From NCBI RefSeq assembly GCF_030867145.1, contig NC_134429.1, forward strand, positions 20,383,115-20,447,114: DNA of 64,000 nucleotides. Reading direction: 5' to 3'. The position numbers were made by a program, and so were the translations under genes. Below the pieces are notes generated by a model, which worked only from the letters and a program-made list of their open reading frames with translations, made no database searches and was not told the DNA's origin. Positions 9,341-24,000 of the stretch are shown here, piece by piece. Numbering within the stretch: the stretch's first letter is position 1; each line of letters opens with the position of its first letter. This stretch comes from Opisthocomus hoazin (Eukaryota; Chordata; Aves; Opisthocomiformes; Opisthocomidae).

Positions 9341-12300
9341 CGGGAGGAGGACAGGCTGTGTTCCTCTCCTGGGGAGCCTGGCCTCTCCATCGCTGTTCTC
9401 CTAAAGCTGCTCTGATGCTTCACTGGCCAGGAGTCCAAAATGGAATCAGATCTGCAGCAAAACACCTCTGGGTACAGTATGTTCCATTAGGCTGAAGTAT
9501 CTTCTGCAGGAGCTTCTAAGTTCTGCCCAGTTACCTGCGTCTGCCCACAGCAGTAGCTACTGGTGAAGGCGCTCTGTTGCGGTGGGGGGTGAGCGGTGTC
9601 TGAGGGGGCTGGAGTGCAGAAGCCCTATTTCAGTCGTGAAAACTCTGAATTATTGGGAATTCCTTTAAAAAATATCATAGACCTTGTTTTGGAGTCAAAC
9701 AATTTCAATCTTCCCTGACAGTAAATACAGTATTTACTTGTGCAGGTGGAGAAAAAGATGGTTTGATGCAGGGCTCTGAACATAACTGAAAAGTCATCGC
9801 AGTGCTACAGCTGCTGAAGTATGAAGCCTCAAGACCGTCGGCAGCTCCTGTGATGGAGCTGGGAGCTGTGCCTGCAGGAGGGTCAGACAGAAGGACACTG
9901 CGACTCTGAAGGCAGGTTGTGGCTTCTGCACTTGGGTTGTGCTGGCGCAGACACAGTGACAGATGGAAGGAGGCTTCTGCGGGTGGGAGGCGTAATAAAC
10001 TTACATGAAAAAATGAAGTAACTTCCATGTGCTGTCATAATAACTTGGAATAAAACCTCCCAGGCACATTTTAATTATCCCTTTAGCAGTTGCATGTGCC
10101 AGAACTTCTAATGGCACATCTCCAGAGCTTAATGATTTTGCAGAATAATTAAATTGTCAGCCATGTGAACCTCCTCCACCTGACCTCTGCACGCTTGCGT
10201 GCTGTTTCCCTTGCTTGGCATACATATACCCTTGACACGTTCCTGAGTTCCCTCACAGTAGGCAGTGACTGCCTAGCAATCCAGTATCAGGCAGTTTCAC
10301 AGTCTTAAGCAAAATATAGAATAATGCAATTCTCAAGGCCAAAAATGTTCTATGAATATGGTAACAGTAATAACTTGTACTTTTAGCTCAGGATTATATG
10401 CAAGTCTGACAAGCCCTAGGACCATTTCTGGTATCTGTAAATGCTAAGTTAACGTTACTGTGATAGTTGTAGTATACTTGTAGCTGTTGTAGTCCAGCTA
10501 AAGCAGTTAATAGCACTGCATTCCTGGTCACAGCTTTGGTTGACTCTTCTTCCGTAACCTCATGCTTCTGTCCTTGTGCATCACCCTGTGACCTGCCTGG
10601 TGAGCAAGGGACCTTTCCGGCAGGTTGGGGATGTACCTGCTAGAGACCCTGCTCCCCAGCCATAGTTACTTCTGTGTTTCTTACAGTGCAACGAAGGGGT
10701 CTGCATCGGATAACACAGAACAGGAGCGTGAAATGTCTAAGCAAAAATGAAGCTGCGAGGCCAGTCTTTGTTACTCCCTGTCTGCAGTGAACGTGCCTCC
10801 CTGCATTAATAGTCTCGGATGATAGCTGGACCGCTGCAAGCATGAGTAAGTGTCAGATGCGAAAGATACTGGGACAGATTCTATCCTTGGATTTGTGATA
10901 CTGTTCATAGCAGCAATCAGTAGTTTGTGTTTATTTCTTTTTTTTTTTTCATTCATATGTTGTCTCTTGGATTTTACATTAAAAAGTTACCTCTCAAATT
11001 CGCTTCTTTTTTCTGATACTCTGCTGCTAGAAGACGGAGGCTACCTAATTTTTCTGTCCTTGAAGAATTCCAGTTGTAGTTTATCCTGAGGTACTGATAC
11101 TGGTGACCTAATAGACAAGTTAAACTATCAAACAGTGTCGTATTTAAAATGTCACTCTCTTAATAACCCTAGAATAAAAACAGATTCATGACGGCAGGCA
11201 AACTACCTGAACTTGTTATGAAATCTGTAATTGTCACACTAATCTAGACCTAACTGTTATGATGGATCTGAGTGGAAGCTGGCAAAAGGAACTGTATGTT
11301 CACAGTGTAGTGGGACTCCCCCGAGCAGTCCAAGGAGAACTCCTTTTTCCTAGAACAAGCTGAGAAGATAGGTGACTATTGACTATGATATGTAGGGGGC
11401 AAACATGAAAGGCATCTCAGGGCAGGACAATTCTGGGCGAGTCCGTTGCACTGTAACACCTGGCTGTTAAAGGCATGGGAGGACAGAGGAAAGAGGGGTG
11501 GCACTTTGGCCAACTTAGCTTTCTGGAAGGGCCATGAAAATATCAGCTACACAAGGGGAGAGGTTTTTATTACCTGCCTTAGCTTTACTGTACGCACGCA
11601 ATCTGGCGTGGAAAATCTGAGTAAGTGAAGATGGACAAAATGCAGTTAAATACAGTTTATTTTGCCTGCCACCACACACAAATAATTAAATAACAAAAGC
11701 TGATTTAGCAGAGCACTTGACTGTCTTGTAACCAGTCTTTTAATGCTAAAACAAATTAAAATCCTTGCAACAGGAAATAGTAGTGAAATGATCTTTCTAT
11801 GGACATCAGTTTTAGATGTGATGAGAAAGGTGAACCTCACTTCATGGCCAGAATGAAGCTTGGACAGCACTTCATACTAAGGAGGGCTGTAGATAATGTG
11901 AGTTTTTATACAGATAAGGAGCAATTTAGGAAAATAAAGTTCCTACCCTATTACATGTATGATCCAATCCAGGAGCAAACACAAACCTAGTCTGTATGAC
12001 AGTCAGTTTTAACAAGGCATGGGACGCGAGCATTTGGTTAATTCAAGAGCAAAAACTCTTTTAAAAGTGAATGAAAACCAGAATGGAACATAATTAGGCT
12101 TGTCTTCAACATCCAGCTGCAAACATCTTGAAGCACTGTTGTTACGCAGAACTTAGTCTTCTGAAGTCTCACCAGCTCACTGATACGTTGGCCTCGCCTC
12201 TCTAACGAGGGTAGGCAGAAAATCATGTAATTGGCGTGAAGCCTTTTAGGACATCAGAATCTCACCTCTCACCAATCCACTGCTACATCTGTAAGCGAAC

Positions 12301-14911
12301 TACATGGCTCTGGTCCTGGATGGAGCCAAAAGCTCCTGGTTAGTTGTAGTTTGAGTTGAACCTTGATTAATGTCTACAGTAGTTACTGTCCATTTGTGTT
12401 TTACAGAGTCTGTGGGATCTCCCAACTAGCTTTACCCTGTACCCTCTTTGTTAATCTTTAAATTGTGTGGATAATTTACTGTGATATTCTATGACATTGC
12501 TTCTGTTGTGTTTTAGTAGCATTCTAAAGTCTGACTTCAAAAGGTTTTGGTGTTCAGTATCAGAGAACTGGAACTTATCAGAGCGGACAAGCATTCAGTG
12601 CACTAATACTGCCGTGAATTCGAGGGGTTTTGTGTTCTAAACTAGTCCAGCTCTGAGATGAAGTACCAGGAACACAGAGTACCTCACCGACTGTCTGACA
12701 GGAACCAAACCCCTCACTATGTGTCAGCAGAACCAAAAGCGTTAACAACACTTGAAGCCCTTCAAGCTGCACAGAGGTGTGAGCAGGACACGCATGTGCC
12801 AGGTTCTGTATCTCCAGGTTTCCTTTAAGGGCTTTTAAATAACTTAAAGGGGAGCTTAATCCTAGTACATTGTAACTTTTTTTTTCCTTTTGAAAGGCCT
12901 CTCAGAGCTTGGTAGCGCACTCTCCTATTCACCTTTTTTGTTGTTGTTTTTAGTGTGGGTCAATCCTAAAGTTTTCAGGCACTTACATATGTGAATCCAA
13001 CAATTCCCATCTGAAAAAAGCATTCTTTCCTCACACTTAATCTGCCTTGAATCAGGATCTGTGTTAGAAATAATGTGCTCAAGTGCAATTCTCGGGTAAC
13101 AGACGCACCTGAAATAAACACCAAACCCAAATGTAATTCAGGTTGCATTCCCTTGAGGAGGTCTGTGCATATAGTCATCTGAGGTGCAGCAAAGAAGCAG
13201 TAATAGAAAAACTGTTTCATATCTATTAACTGCATTGAAAGCCAATTTCTATGCTTTGTGTAGTATTTGTTTGCAGTAGGCAACTCTACTGATGGGCACT
13301 GAACACTCGGTTCTTACGCTTTTGAAAAGAGATTAAATAAACAAACTTGCAACTAAACTCGTTACTGCTCATTCTCCCTCCTGTACTTGGCTCTCAAACT
13401 TTTGAAGGGCGTAGAAGAGTGGTTAACCCCTGAGGTAGTGCTGATTCTCTGAGCAAGTTATCTTCCCAGATTACTTTTAAGATGGAAATAAACTGTAATG
13501 GAACTATATTCTCTCAGCTACAGTAAAAGTAGCAGTTTATCAGTAGACTGATTTTACTTTAGCAGGTAAAATTCATGGAACAATCGGGAGGGTTTCAGTC
13601 AGTGTTTAGCCAGCTCTTACTGTCAAATGGCCAGAATAATTCAGTGGGTCCTCTCTTAGGGCAAAGCTGCTTCTGTTAAGTGATCTTAATTTCCTTCCCT
13701 GTTGTTTAGGTATCCAAACCTTTCACTAGTGCTGCGCTAACGAAATCTGTGAAGCAAGTGAATAGTGGGATTTGGTAGTTACTATCGTGCTTGCCAGTGA
13801 TTTCTGTGCTAGAAAGAAAAGCATTTCCTGGAAGAGACTGAAAATTCACTATTAAATGTTGGCAGTTTAAGATACTATCATTATATTGGAATGCGTAGTG
13901 AGGAAAGCCACCCAAAACTCTCTATAGTAAAATGCTTGCTGAATTGTCTACCATGATTTCTTTTTTTTTTAATTAAAAATTAATACTTGTTACATTTTCA
14001 AGTGTAAATACTGAAAAATAGCCTATGGCAAAATGAAAAGGCACAGGATTAAAAATAGCTTAATTGTTTCCATGGATACATGTTCACTATTTGGCAAAAA
14101 GTATTTTATACACTTTCTACAAGAATAAGCATCATTTTAAATATATCTCTGAAGGGAGGGACCCTGTAATTTTAACTGTAACAACAGAATTTGTACTCTT
14201 AAAAATGTGATCTTTCTAGAATATCTCACTTTAAGGTCACGTTGCAGTCGTTCTTTGGAGCGGAGGAACTCAAGTGTAGTAGGAGAGTGCAGCTTTGCGT
14301 TAAGTTAGCAGCCGACAGGCATCGTAACATCCAGCTCACTTTGTAACATATCCAAACAAGCAGCAGTCTCTTACAACAAAGCGGTGATCAAGGTGCAAGT
14401 ACACAGACAGCACGAGAGTTTAAACTAGCTCTAACCCAAATTTGGGAAGAATGCCCCAGAAACTGAATGGGAATACTGGAAACCAGTTCCGTGAAACATC
14501 TCAAACAGGTTTGCTGAGTCTCAGAAGGTGTAGTTGTAAGATGTCTTAAAATTATTGTTCCTTTCTGAAAAATAGACATATAGGTGTCTGTTGGTTTTGC
14601 TTTGATGTAAGAATTAGTCTCTGTAACCCTGATGCGGTATCGTAGTAACAGTCAGGATGTCATCTGAAACAGTCGTTTCTGTTCTGGAGCTTGGGGTGGC
14701 TTTCAGCAGGGCCCATCAGTCACCGAGATACCTGCGTACTTCCCAGCGGAACGGTGAGAGCTTCAGCGCTGCAGCCTCCTCCGTTCTCACGACAGTAGCT
14801 GCACCGTTAGCCTTGGCTGTGACTGAATGGGAGGACATCAGGCACGTCACTGGCAAGAACTGTCTGTTGTGCCACCAGAGTATCTGCCATTCTCGCCAGT
14901 GTTCTTTTTGG

Positions 14912-15011
14912 TTACCACACTCGGCATTTCTCTGCAGGATGCATGGCTGTGCCTTTTTTACAGCGGAACACCTCTGAGAACGCTTCAAAGTTCTGCAAAG
15001 ATCCCATCACC
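14912..15011 (-). CDS. MMEL1: MMEL1 coding exon 22 (C-terminus, stop)
   Basis: Acceptor TTGTTCAG, 100 bp, phase 2 in. It encodes [17 protein letters not shown], a Lys/Gly linker and the terminal EKCRVW followed by TAA, the ending shared by M13 proteases. Confidence 0.95.
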
Positions 15012-18000
15012 CTGAACAAAGAGAAGGAGCTTGTTTACATGGATACAGTGCATGGAGATTGTTGCTCTGGAAAACAGAAAGCCACGTCCATAAAGTGATT
15101 TAGAGTCTCATAACACAATTAAAGTCTCAGAACATGGGGTACTTTATGCAAGAAAAATATAGCTAATATGACTAATGAAAAGCTAAAACAAACACAGCAC
15201 AGGGTAAGCGGGTTCTGGTCCGTTCTCTATAGACTGGCAAATTTACCAGGCCAAGTAAAGGAAGGTACTCTTCAGCAGTGTCCTGCAAGCTATGGGAGAA
15301 ATTCTGGAAGTTAGTCTAGATTTATCTTGTCTTTCAGAACACAGCTGCTAGCAATGAGCCGCGCTCTCCTTTTGCGCTGTGTAGGTGCAATGGGTTGAAC
15401 CAAGGAAGTTACCCATTAGTAAATCAGTAAAACCCACCTGTATTTCAGAGGGCTGTGAACATCTGTCTTTATTGACTGGCTAGCATATTCTGGTCTGTAG
15501 GAACCACACCAAACCTAGATAAGGAGGATTAATAATTAGTGAGTCAGTATTAAAGGGAGTTCAGTTTGGGGAGCCATCCCAATTTGTTACAATATAGTTA
15601 GAATACATTTTATAGAGGAGGCAGAAGAGATACAATTATTTACTAATTAGTTTTTGATTTATCAAGTTCTTGCATCAAGATCTGGTGCTTTGGAGTAGAT
15701 ATATTAGCTCTTGGTTTCACCCTTGTGTTGCCTCAAACAGGTGAGCTTAAGTCTAAGAGTCTGAGGCACAACAATAAGTGTGTTGGCCTACTGTCAAATA
15801 TTGGAACTACTGTTAAATATTTGTTACTCTAAGACTAAACATATCGGAGTTTCTTATCCAGTCTGAAGGATGAAGTTCAGCTCAGCGAACTTATCTGCAT
15901 TGTAATGAAGTGGCATAGAGGAAAATAAGTGGAATCTGTAGCAACATCTGTGATCTGAATATGTATTCCTATTTCAGGGCTGCTGGCTTGGTATTTCTCA
16001 GGCATTCAGTTTTCTCCAGCACATGTTAAAAAATGGATGAAACCCTGTCTGTATGGAAAGCAAAAGGAGTTTTCTCATAAATGCTAGTGGAACCAATATT
16101 TGCATGAAATGGCAAGCTCTTGGAAGATGTCCCCCGTAAGTTGTTGTCTGACACACCTTTATGTTGGTGGATGCCCTGTTTCTCTGTATCCTCACTCCGG
16201 CAGGTTTCAGTAGTGCCCTCAGAAAAGCTATGGAAAACTCCTTCCTCTAAAGGAAACCACTAAACCACCTTATTCACATCTGTCTGGAGGACCTCTTGAT
16301 GGGTGCAGTCAATGGTGAATCACTGTCTGAGTGGAGCTTGGGACTGATTTTCTCTCTAACCTTTAGGATAACCTAATTTACGCTTTCATGCAGCATGTAG
16401 TGGCTGCATCCAAGTGTTCTTACCTGGGCAAAGTTGAGGAAGAAGAGCTGTTTGTGGGACAGATTCAGTCCAGGCAACTTTGGCTCCTTCCCTTCCCGTT
16501 CCAGCCATTTTAAGTAGGCCTAGAAATGATCACAGATTCAATTCAGAGAAGCAGCAGAATGGCCTATTCAGGCAGGATGGGTACTTTGAAAGTTATTTCG
16601 GGGTGAGAGATTTAGTCACAACGTATATGAACTCAACATGTCTTCCCTTCTGTATTTTCGTAGTTTTCATATTTCTAATACAAATAGTACACTTGATTTT
16701 ATGAAAAAGCTGTCATCATCATAAGAACTCTGTTGACTTTTCTAGTAAAAAAATGAAAAACAAAGATAATTTGCATTCAACTTCTTAAGTACAGTAATCT
16801 CTAAACTGAAAACCTTTATAAAACAGGGAAAAAGGCCAAAGTCTTACATGGGAGTGGAGTTTTAGAGCGGTCATTACTGTTGGCTGGTTGACCCCCACTG
16901 CAAGAAGCTATGGGTGTTCTTTACGGAGTCACTGGGAGATCTGTTCCGAATTTCTTCAGCAAGGTGTCACTCACTGTTTCAGCGACAGGTATGCCACTAC
17001 CTCGATGGACCATTCGTTTGCTATTGTGTCTCAGCCAGCAAGCATGACAAAGTGTGACTGTTAATACTATGTTTAAGTATAGCTGGTGATGCATATCAAA
17101 TCAATAACACTGCAGAGACTGAATGCCCGTGACTGCAGTTTGAAGTAAAATCATCAGCTTTCACTGACTTCCTCTATAGGAATTTGTACCTGACAATAAA
17201 GCATTAAGTCTTCTCCACAGTTCTATGGTGATGATTTTTATCTCTTCAGGTAACTGCTCATAAAATAGCAGATAATAACCTTGCTCAATGTTAAATCCAT
17301 TACCTTTTATTGTTACACATTAATTGGCCAATTTTCTTTTTTTAGGTATATTGACACAATGGAGACAAGTTAATGTGTCCTCATGCTGGTTGATTTCAAA
17401 CGTGCTGTTACCTTATCCTCTTGGTTGCTGAGATAATCCCAAAGCACACAAAACATAAAAGGTAGAGCTGAGGGTGAAAATACATCCAGCACCACAGAAC
17501 ATGAGAGGATTCCGTATGCAGGCAGTTTATATCATACCATGCTGCTCTTCCACATTTGTAATAGCTTTTAGAACCATGTACATACTCACTTTAACAAAGT
17601 AATTCATTTTAATGGCATCCCTCAGACTCAGGATAGTCACTTTAGATTTCTGAAAATTCAGGGTATTCTTCCAGGAACACCCTTAACTGTTGCCACATTC
17701 AAAACACCAGAGAGAACAGGTTTTACCATGATATCTGTTAGGATTATTCATAGAAAAGAACATTCCATGCTCACACCTGAGCTGCACACAGAAAGAGCCT
17801 CTGTGCTGGTAACTCCTGTGTTCCTATTCATTAACGATGGCTTGTAAACCTGGAGGATTAAAGTTACTGGACTTCCCTGAGTCTGGAAGCTGACTTCCCC
17901 TGGTACAGCAGGAGAAATAAGGTGATATGCAATAGTGTTTCTAACAGGCAAAACCATGCTGAACACCACAGTTTTTCAACCACAGCATGGAGGCAGTGCT

Positions 18001-21000
18001 CTGAAACACCAGTTGCATTTCTCTTGTTTTCAAAATAACTGACTGGTTGAAGCCACCTTTTGCCTTGGAAGAAGGCTGGCAGTTCTGAGCTTACCAGCCC
18101 TTGTATTTTTATTCTGCTTTCTAGCTGCATGGAAAATAAACAGCAGCAAGGTAGAAGGGACTTTTTGTTATTTTGGTAAAGCTTATAAAACATATAAAGA
18201 AAGCAACAAAAGGAGGTAGGCTTTTAGAGACAGGTATTTTGGCTGATATCTCTTGGGAAAGAGATGGGTATTTCCATCTATTCTTTTCATGTCCTACCTG
18301 ACGTGTCACTTTTGAGATCAAAGATGAAAAGCGTGAGAGAATTAAACTTGCAAAAACCAGTTGCCCTGCTTCATAATATCACTAAACTGTGTTGCCAAGA
18401 AATTAGCGCTCTGTTGCCATGTGAAAAGCTTTCTGAAGTTGTGGCTGCCATTTTCAGAATTAAGGGCTTTAGAAAATGGAGAGTGTTTTACCTTCTTCCT
18501 AGGTAATACTGTGCCTATTTATGAACGTTGCCCTTGTTCACCTGAGACAGAAGTATGCAGCATCAAGCGTTGTAGTACAGCTAGGAGAATTAGGTGGCCT
18601 TTTCCTGAGTGCAAGAATGCCAGCAGTCCTACACTGTGATTGGATCTATGGGGACATAAGCTGCTAGATGTATAATAGAGGCTTTAAGTTTTTGAATATG
18701 GTCATAACATGTTACTTGTCAATTTTTTTATGACAGAATAGGTAACCCCGTGGCTGAATCCCAGAGGTAAAGTTAATTCACAGTGTATTTGAAAGTTACC
18801 TTATAAGCCTGTCGGACTCCTCCATTATCTGCAATATTTTCTCCTAATGTGCTTATTCCACTGACCTGTAAAAGAATAATCGTTCATTTACTTTATAGTC
18901 AGTAACATTAGCAAGCCTAAGAACCACAAGCTGAAGCAGAGTCATATATCACAGACAGACAGTCAAGTCTGGAACAGAAGGAAGCAGTGACTTTGTGCTA
19001 GGTCAAAGAAAGGAGAGAATGAAAAAGAAAAATTAACAGGGTAAAAGCCGTAGATTAGAATAGAGGGAATATATACGAATATAACATGAACAGAATGGGG
19101 GCTGCTGGGGAGAACATATGCTAGTGGGACTGGCAAAGCACAGCAGCAAACACCAGATTTCCACCCTGCCTTGCAAAAAACATTTCATAGGGTCTGGCAG
19201 CAGAACCACACGTGGGCCTGGTTCATCATTAACCCAATGGCACACAGATATTGCTGGTTTTCTAGGCTACGCTAGTATCCCCAGTTTACAAGAAACCACC
19301 CCTGTATCTTATTTCCAGAACAATTAGCCTGTAGTATGTGGGATTTAATGCTTTCTCCATTTACATTCATTATTTTTCGGTATAAAAAACACCAGTGGGG
19401 TGAAATGTTGTTTTTTTTTACTTACATTTTGTCCTCCAGCGAGCTCCCATGTGTAGTTCCCGTACTGATAAACCATGCAACGAGACTGTTCCTTGAAATG
19501 CATGGCTGAGAAATTGCTCCACCAGTCAAACATATTTCCGTCTTTATCAAAATTCCTCCCTGTATGAAAATCCAAGAGAAAAGGGAAGACTGTATCTGTT
19601 TCTTTTTAACGTTAGAGCTGCACTTCCTCCTCTCTTTCCTCCTTGGATTTAGTTGGTCTGTGCTACAGAGATTTATCGGCAGTGTTTTTGTCACAGTTGA
19701 TTCTGCTTTGGCACAAGGGAATGGAACAGATGAACTGCAGTCCTTTCGTGTGACAGAACTGAGGCTCAAAGAGAATTAATTACTTTGCCACAACAGGAGG
19801 AAGCTGGAATTGCAGTTCTGGTGTTTGTGTTCTCAGATCTCTGGCTAAAGCATGCTTTTTATACCGAGACTATATTGTGTGCTTATGTGTAATCTGCACA
19901 AGCTTAATTAACATAAAATAGCCACATTGAAGAAAGCCCATGTATAAGAAATTACTATCTTATGGTATCAGAAGTGAGTTTTTGGCCAAAGCTATTTTAC
20001 ATAGCATTCTAGAAAGATAATAAAGTCAATTTATTTTAAATGTTTGCGTTGAAAAAAAAAGTCTCCTGTGATCAAGACACTACTGACAGCTCTTCTATCC
20101 AAAGAACACAGTTCCAAAATTTCATTTTACTTTCACAGCCAGTATATCTGCTTGCATTGTATTTCCGATCTGATGATGCTGTAAAAGTAACAGTTTTTCC
20201 TGAGAATTCTCATTGACTCAATTTATTTTTCACATCTGATTACCTCTTGTGTGAAACATTCACCGCAAAATGTTCAACGCAATGTTAATAGCGTGCTCCC
20301 GGATAGTGCCTTAGCGGGTGTACGATCGTGTGCGCACCGATACTTCAGTCACTGGTGTGTGACTCATTTCTTACAGTGCAATGTCTGCAACTGAAAGAAG
20401 AATATTTTCTCAGTTATCTTCTCACCGTTGTCATCAAACCCATGAGTAATTTCATGCCCGATAACCATCCCGATCCCTCCAAAGTTCAGGGCTTGTGGCT
20501 GGTGTTTGCTGAAGAAGGGGGGCTGTAGAATCCCAGCAGGAAAAACTGCAAAAAGGGGAAGAGAGAGGGAGATACTGTAAGGTAGCTTTATTTTTGCATA
20601 CTTTGCAGGCAGTTTGTTTGCTTGGTTTAAGCATCAGGATAGAACATAAAATACAGAATGATTAGAAACAACGTCAGGCCTCCTCATGTGAAACTGTTTC
20701 TCTCTTGATAAATGGAAAATGACAAGTTAATAAATGTTTAATTTAGCACATCTGCCACTACAGTATCTCCTTGTTTGAGAACCAAGCAACATTTCAACTT
20801 CAGCCTAATCTGGTCTGTAACGTATGCTGCAGTAAGTCAAGACCAAAATGTTGAGTAACTCTCTTTTGGAGACAGGTACAGTTTGTGTTTTACAGCCATT
20901 TTATAGGGGAACTAATGGATGTTTTATTGCTTTATTTTTGTTCAAGAAAGGTTAGCAATCATATGCTGATTACCAACAATAGTCAGTGTGTAAAACATGC

Positions 21001-24000
21001 ACAGCAGTAATTCCTACAGCCCCCCCAGTGCACCTGGATGCCGGGTGGCGGGTAGGGGGAGGTCTGTCCTTCCTCAGTCGACTGGCAAAAGCATTGTATA
21101 GAGTCAATGGGGTTTAGTCTTCGCCCCATGTATGTAAAATGAAAAGCATATAGGCTTCTAGAGGAATTAAGGTCGTAAGCAATTCATTCTAATAAGATAC
21201 TTTCTAAGAAGTGAGATACTGAAATTATATAGCAAATATTTCATTTAGAGACAAAACCCTTCCGACTATATAGGTTTTACCCATATAGTTTTGGGGAGAT
21301 GAAATTTCTAAGTCAGACTGCAGTAAGACAGAAGCAGGAAACTGAAAGTAGTGTGGAAAATTGCTTTCCTCAGATTAGAGACAGGAGGAAACAGGATTTA
21401 AGACATCTACACTACCGTGGGTAGCTGTGCTTGGATTTTTGGCTTGCATATTCATCTTTAAGTTGCTTAAACCAGTGACTTCAATATTACTCATCAGGGC
21501 AAACTTGCAGAGGTACCAGTCTTCTTTAAGACTTGAGTTCCCTGCCTGGAAAGCTGGCTCACAGCTGATTATGATCAGCATAAAACCACAGTAGATAAAT
21601 AGGGACCTGAGCTTGACTACAAGTATAGCTCTGAGATGATCTGCATTGGGAAGCTACAGGAGCACCCTGCCATGGCTGAAGGACTGGTCGCAGCTTTTAC
21701 TGTACCTACAATATGGAGGTAAGTGGAAGCTACACAAGCAGAAACCAGCTCTTTCTGATGAGGATGGAGGGCTAAGTTATAAGCACTTTGGATGTTTCTG
21801 TTTTTAGCAGTTATCTATGTTTTCCCTTGTGATGGTTGGTCAGTTGGTTGGGCTGCTTTCTGTTTCTGGCTTTTGCCCTGTGAGCAGGGTACAGCTGCTG
21901 TCTGGTATAAAAAAGGCATGGATTTTTCCTCTTAAGGTATTTGGCAGTATGTGGATAGTAGATCTTGGCAATCTGGGCATTTTAATTAGCACTGCTTAGT
22001 AGAAATGATTTGGTTCCTTTCCTGTTTGGGGTGCTCAGAATTTTGCAAAGTCTCTACAGCATCTGCAGGTTTAACCTGAGCTTCTGGCCACCTGCAGCAG
22101 CTCAGAGATCAGGGAGCATGGGGAGCCAGGCAGGTCCACTGTGTCTTAAGTCTGATGATATTCTCTGCTGAGAACAAGAAAGGTCAGCCTAGCAACTCTG
22201 CAAAAACTCCCAGATCTGACGTTCTGTAAGCAAAGGCAGGTTTCTTTAGTGTGGTATGCCTCTTATCAATACAATTTCAGCACCATCTGCACATACAGCA
22301 AACTGGAGGGCTGCCCATATGTTTATCAGGAATGTGGAAACTCAAGTACAAACAGCCCAGAACACACTGAGCATTCTCTGGTCTCTGAAGCTGGCACTCG
22401 TATAGTAGCAGCTACTGTCTCGGGCTTTCAAACATAAGGCTGATCCAGTTACAGTACATACGCTGTGCCTGCCAAGTGTGGGGAGGGGAAGCTGAACATC
22501 CATCAACAAAGTAACTGCTTGAAAAGAACAGCCGGTCTACCTTGCCCAGGATTGCCTGAAGGGCACAGGCAGGTTTGCCTCTGAGCAGCAGACTTGCATC
22601 CTTGTGGTGCAAAAAATTATTAATTAGTTCCATGCAGCTGTTTAAAATTGTTGTAAACCTACCTATCTGGTTCCGGTTTGGGGAATAGAATGCATTGACC
22701 ACTGCAGCTCCAATTATCCATCTAAAAATAAATGTTGCACACAAAGTTAGTCATGATTCTTGTTTTTCCCCACACATTCTTTTTATTGAATTATTCTTGT
22801 TAAAAAAATGTAGGCTGTATATGAGGAAACGACTGAGTTGGAGAAGAAGGGTACCACTGAACACAGCTGTAAAGAAATACTAATACCAGGAAATAACTGG
22901 TGTCTCATTTATAAGCACCTTTCATTCAGAACAATGCCAAGTCAAAGTGAGGGAAATGCTTTTGCTCTTGAATGTCGAACAGCCACTTTCAGGCTGTACA
23001 TATGGAAACCGTTTACCAGCTCATCTTAACGCTATCTAAGCTTAGAAGACATGAATAGTTCACATTCAAAAGAAAACTAGCATTTAGAGGATGTTCTGAG
23101 CAGCAGAAGGCAGTTACTCAAATTGGAAGTTAAGACCAAAGTGGTGCGTTGAAAAATTGAAACTAATAATCACAGTCAGGTATATAAATGTCTGCATTTG
23201 GAGTCAAGTATTTCATACACAATGAGTGTTAACTCTGAGAAGTTATTTTTAAGTAGGCTACTGCTGGAAACTCTCTCCAATAGCTTGGTAACTCTTTATT
23301 CTTTGTATTTCTCTGTCTTTTCCCCTTCTCTTCTACCTCTGATATACACTTGTAGTCAGCCTGCTCTTATGAACCATGCAGTAACAGTCTGAAGCCATGA
23401 ACTCCTGATAAGTACTCAGCAGCACCAGCTTTGCATATTCTTCTTCCCACATCCCTTGTCCTCACAGCATCTTGTGATGCCCTAGTTGCTGTATCTGCTA
23501 TATTTTGACATAACTACTTGTGGGCTGCTCTGCAATGGAATCGGATTTCCTGTTTAAGAAATACAGCACATTTCAAAAACTGAAAGATATAGACGAATCA
23601 GTTATTCTGGACTAATAGAACAGAGAGGACTGCTCATCACAGCCGGGGAAAAGGAGTAAGTGGTAGAGATGAGTTGTGCTGATATTGCCACGAATCTTTG
23701 TGTAACACATGCAGCGAGAGGGAGCAGGAATCTGTTCCTGAATTCAAGGGGGTACTTGAGAATTTTTCAAAACAGCTTTGCTCTGAAGGCCAGCCTGTTG
23801 TGAAAACACGTTTTTGGTGCGTAAGCTTCTCCTTGATATGCCTGACATGAAATGTTTGTAGCTGGCCAGGTAGCTTGTAATAATGGCCCCCTCAAGAAGG
23901 CTATGATTATGAAAAATGGCTAGTTTTCTTAATTGCAGTGATTAGCTAATAATATCAGCAATATTAGTTATGAACTCGCCTTCAGTTTAATTAAACAGTG

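Larger units (their letters stand above)
6471..14911. other. Intergenic and UTR interval between TNFRSF14 and MMEL1, no coding exon seen
   Basis: I found no exon with a recognisable protein here. The human neighbour PRXL2B, expected in this interval on the plus strand, is not visible. A GC-rich patch with open frames at about 6640-7060 resembles no known protein. The right-hand part must contain the MMEL1 3'UTR on the minus strand. The minus strand has an AATAAA at 11656-11661 and an ATTAAA in the T/A-rich tract near 13970, but I cannot say which ends the transcript. Confidence 0.5.
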
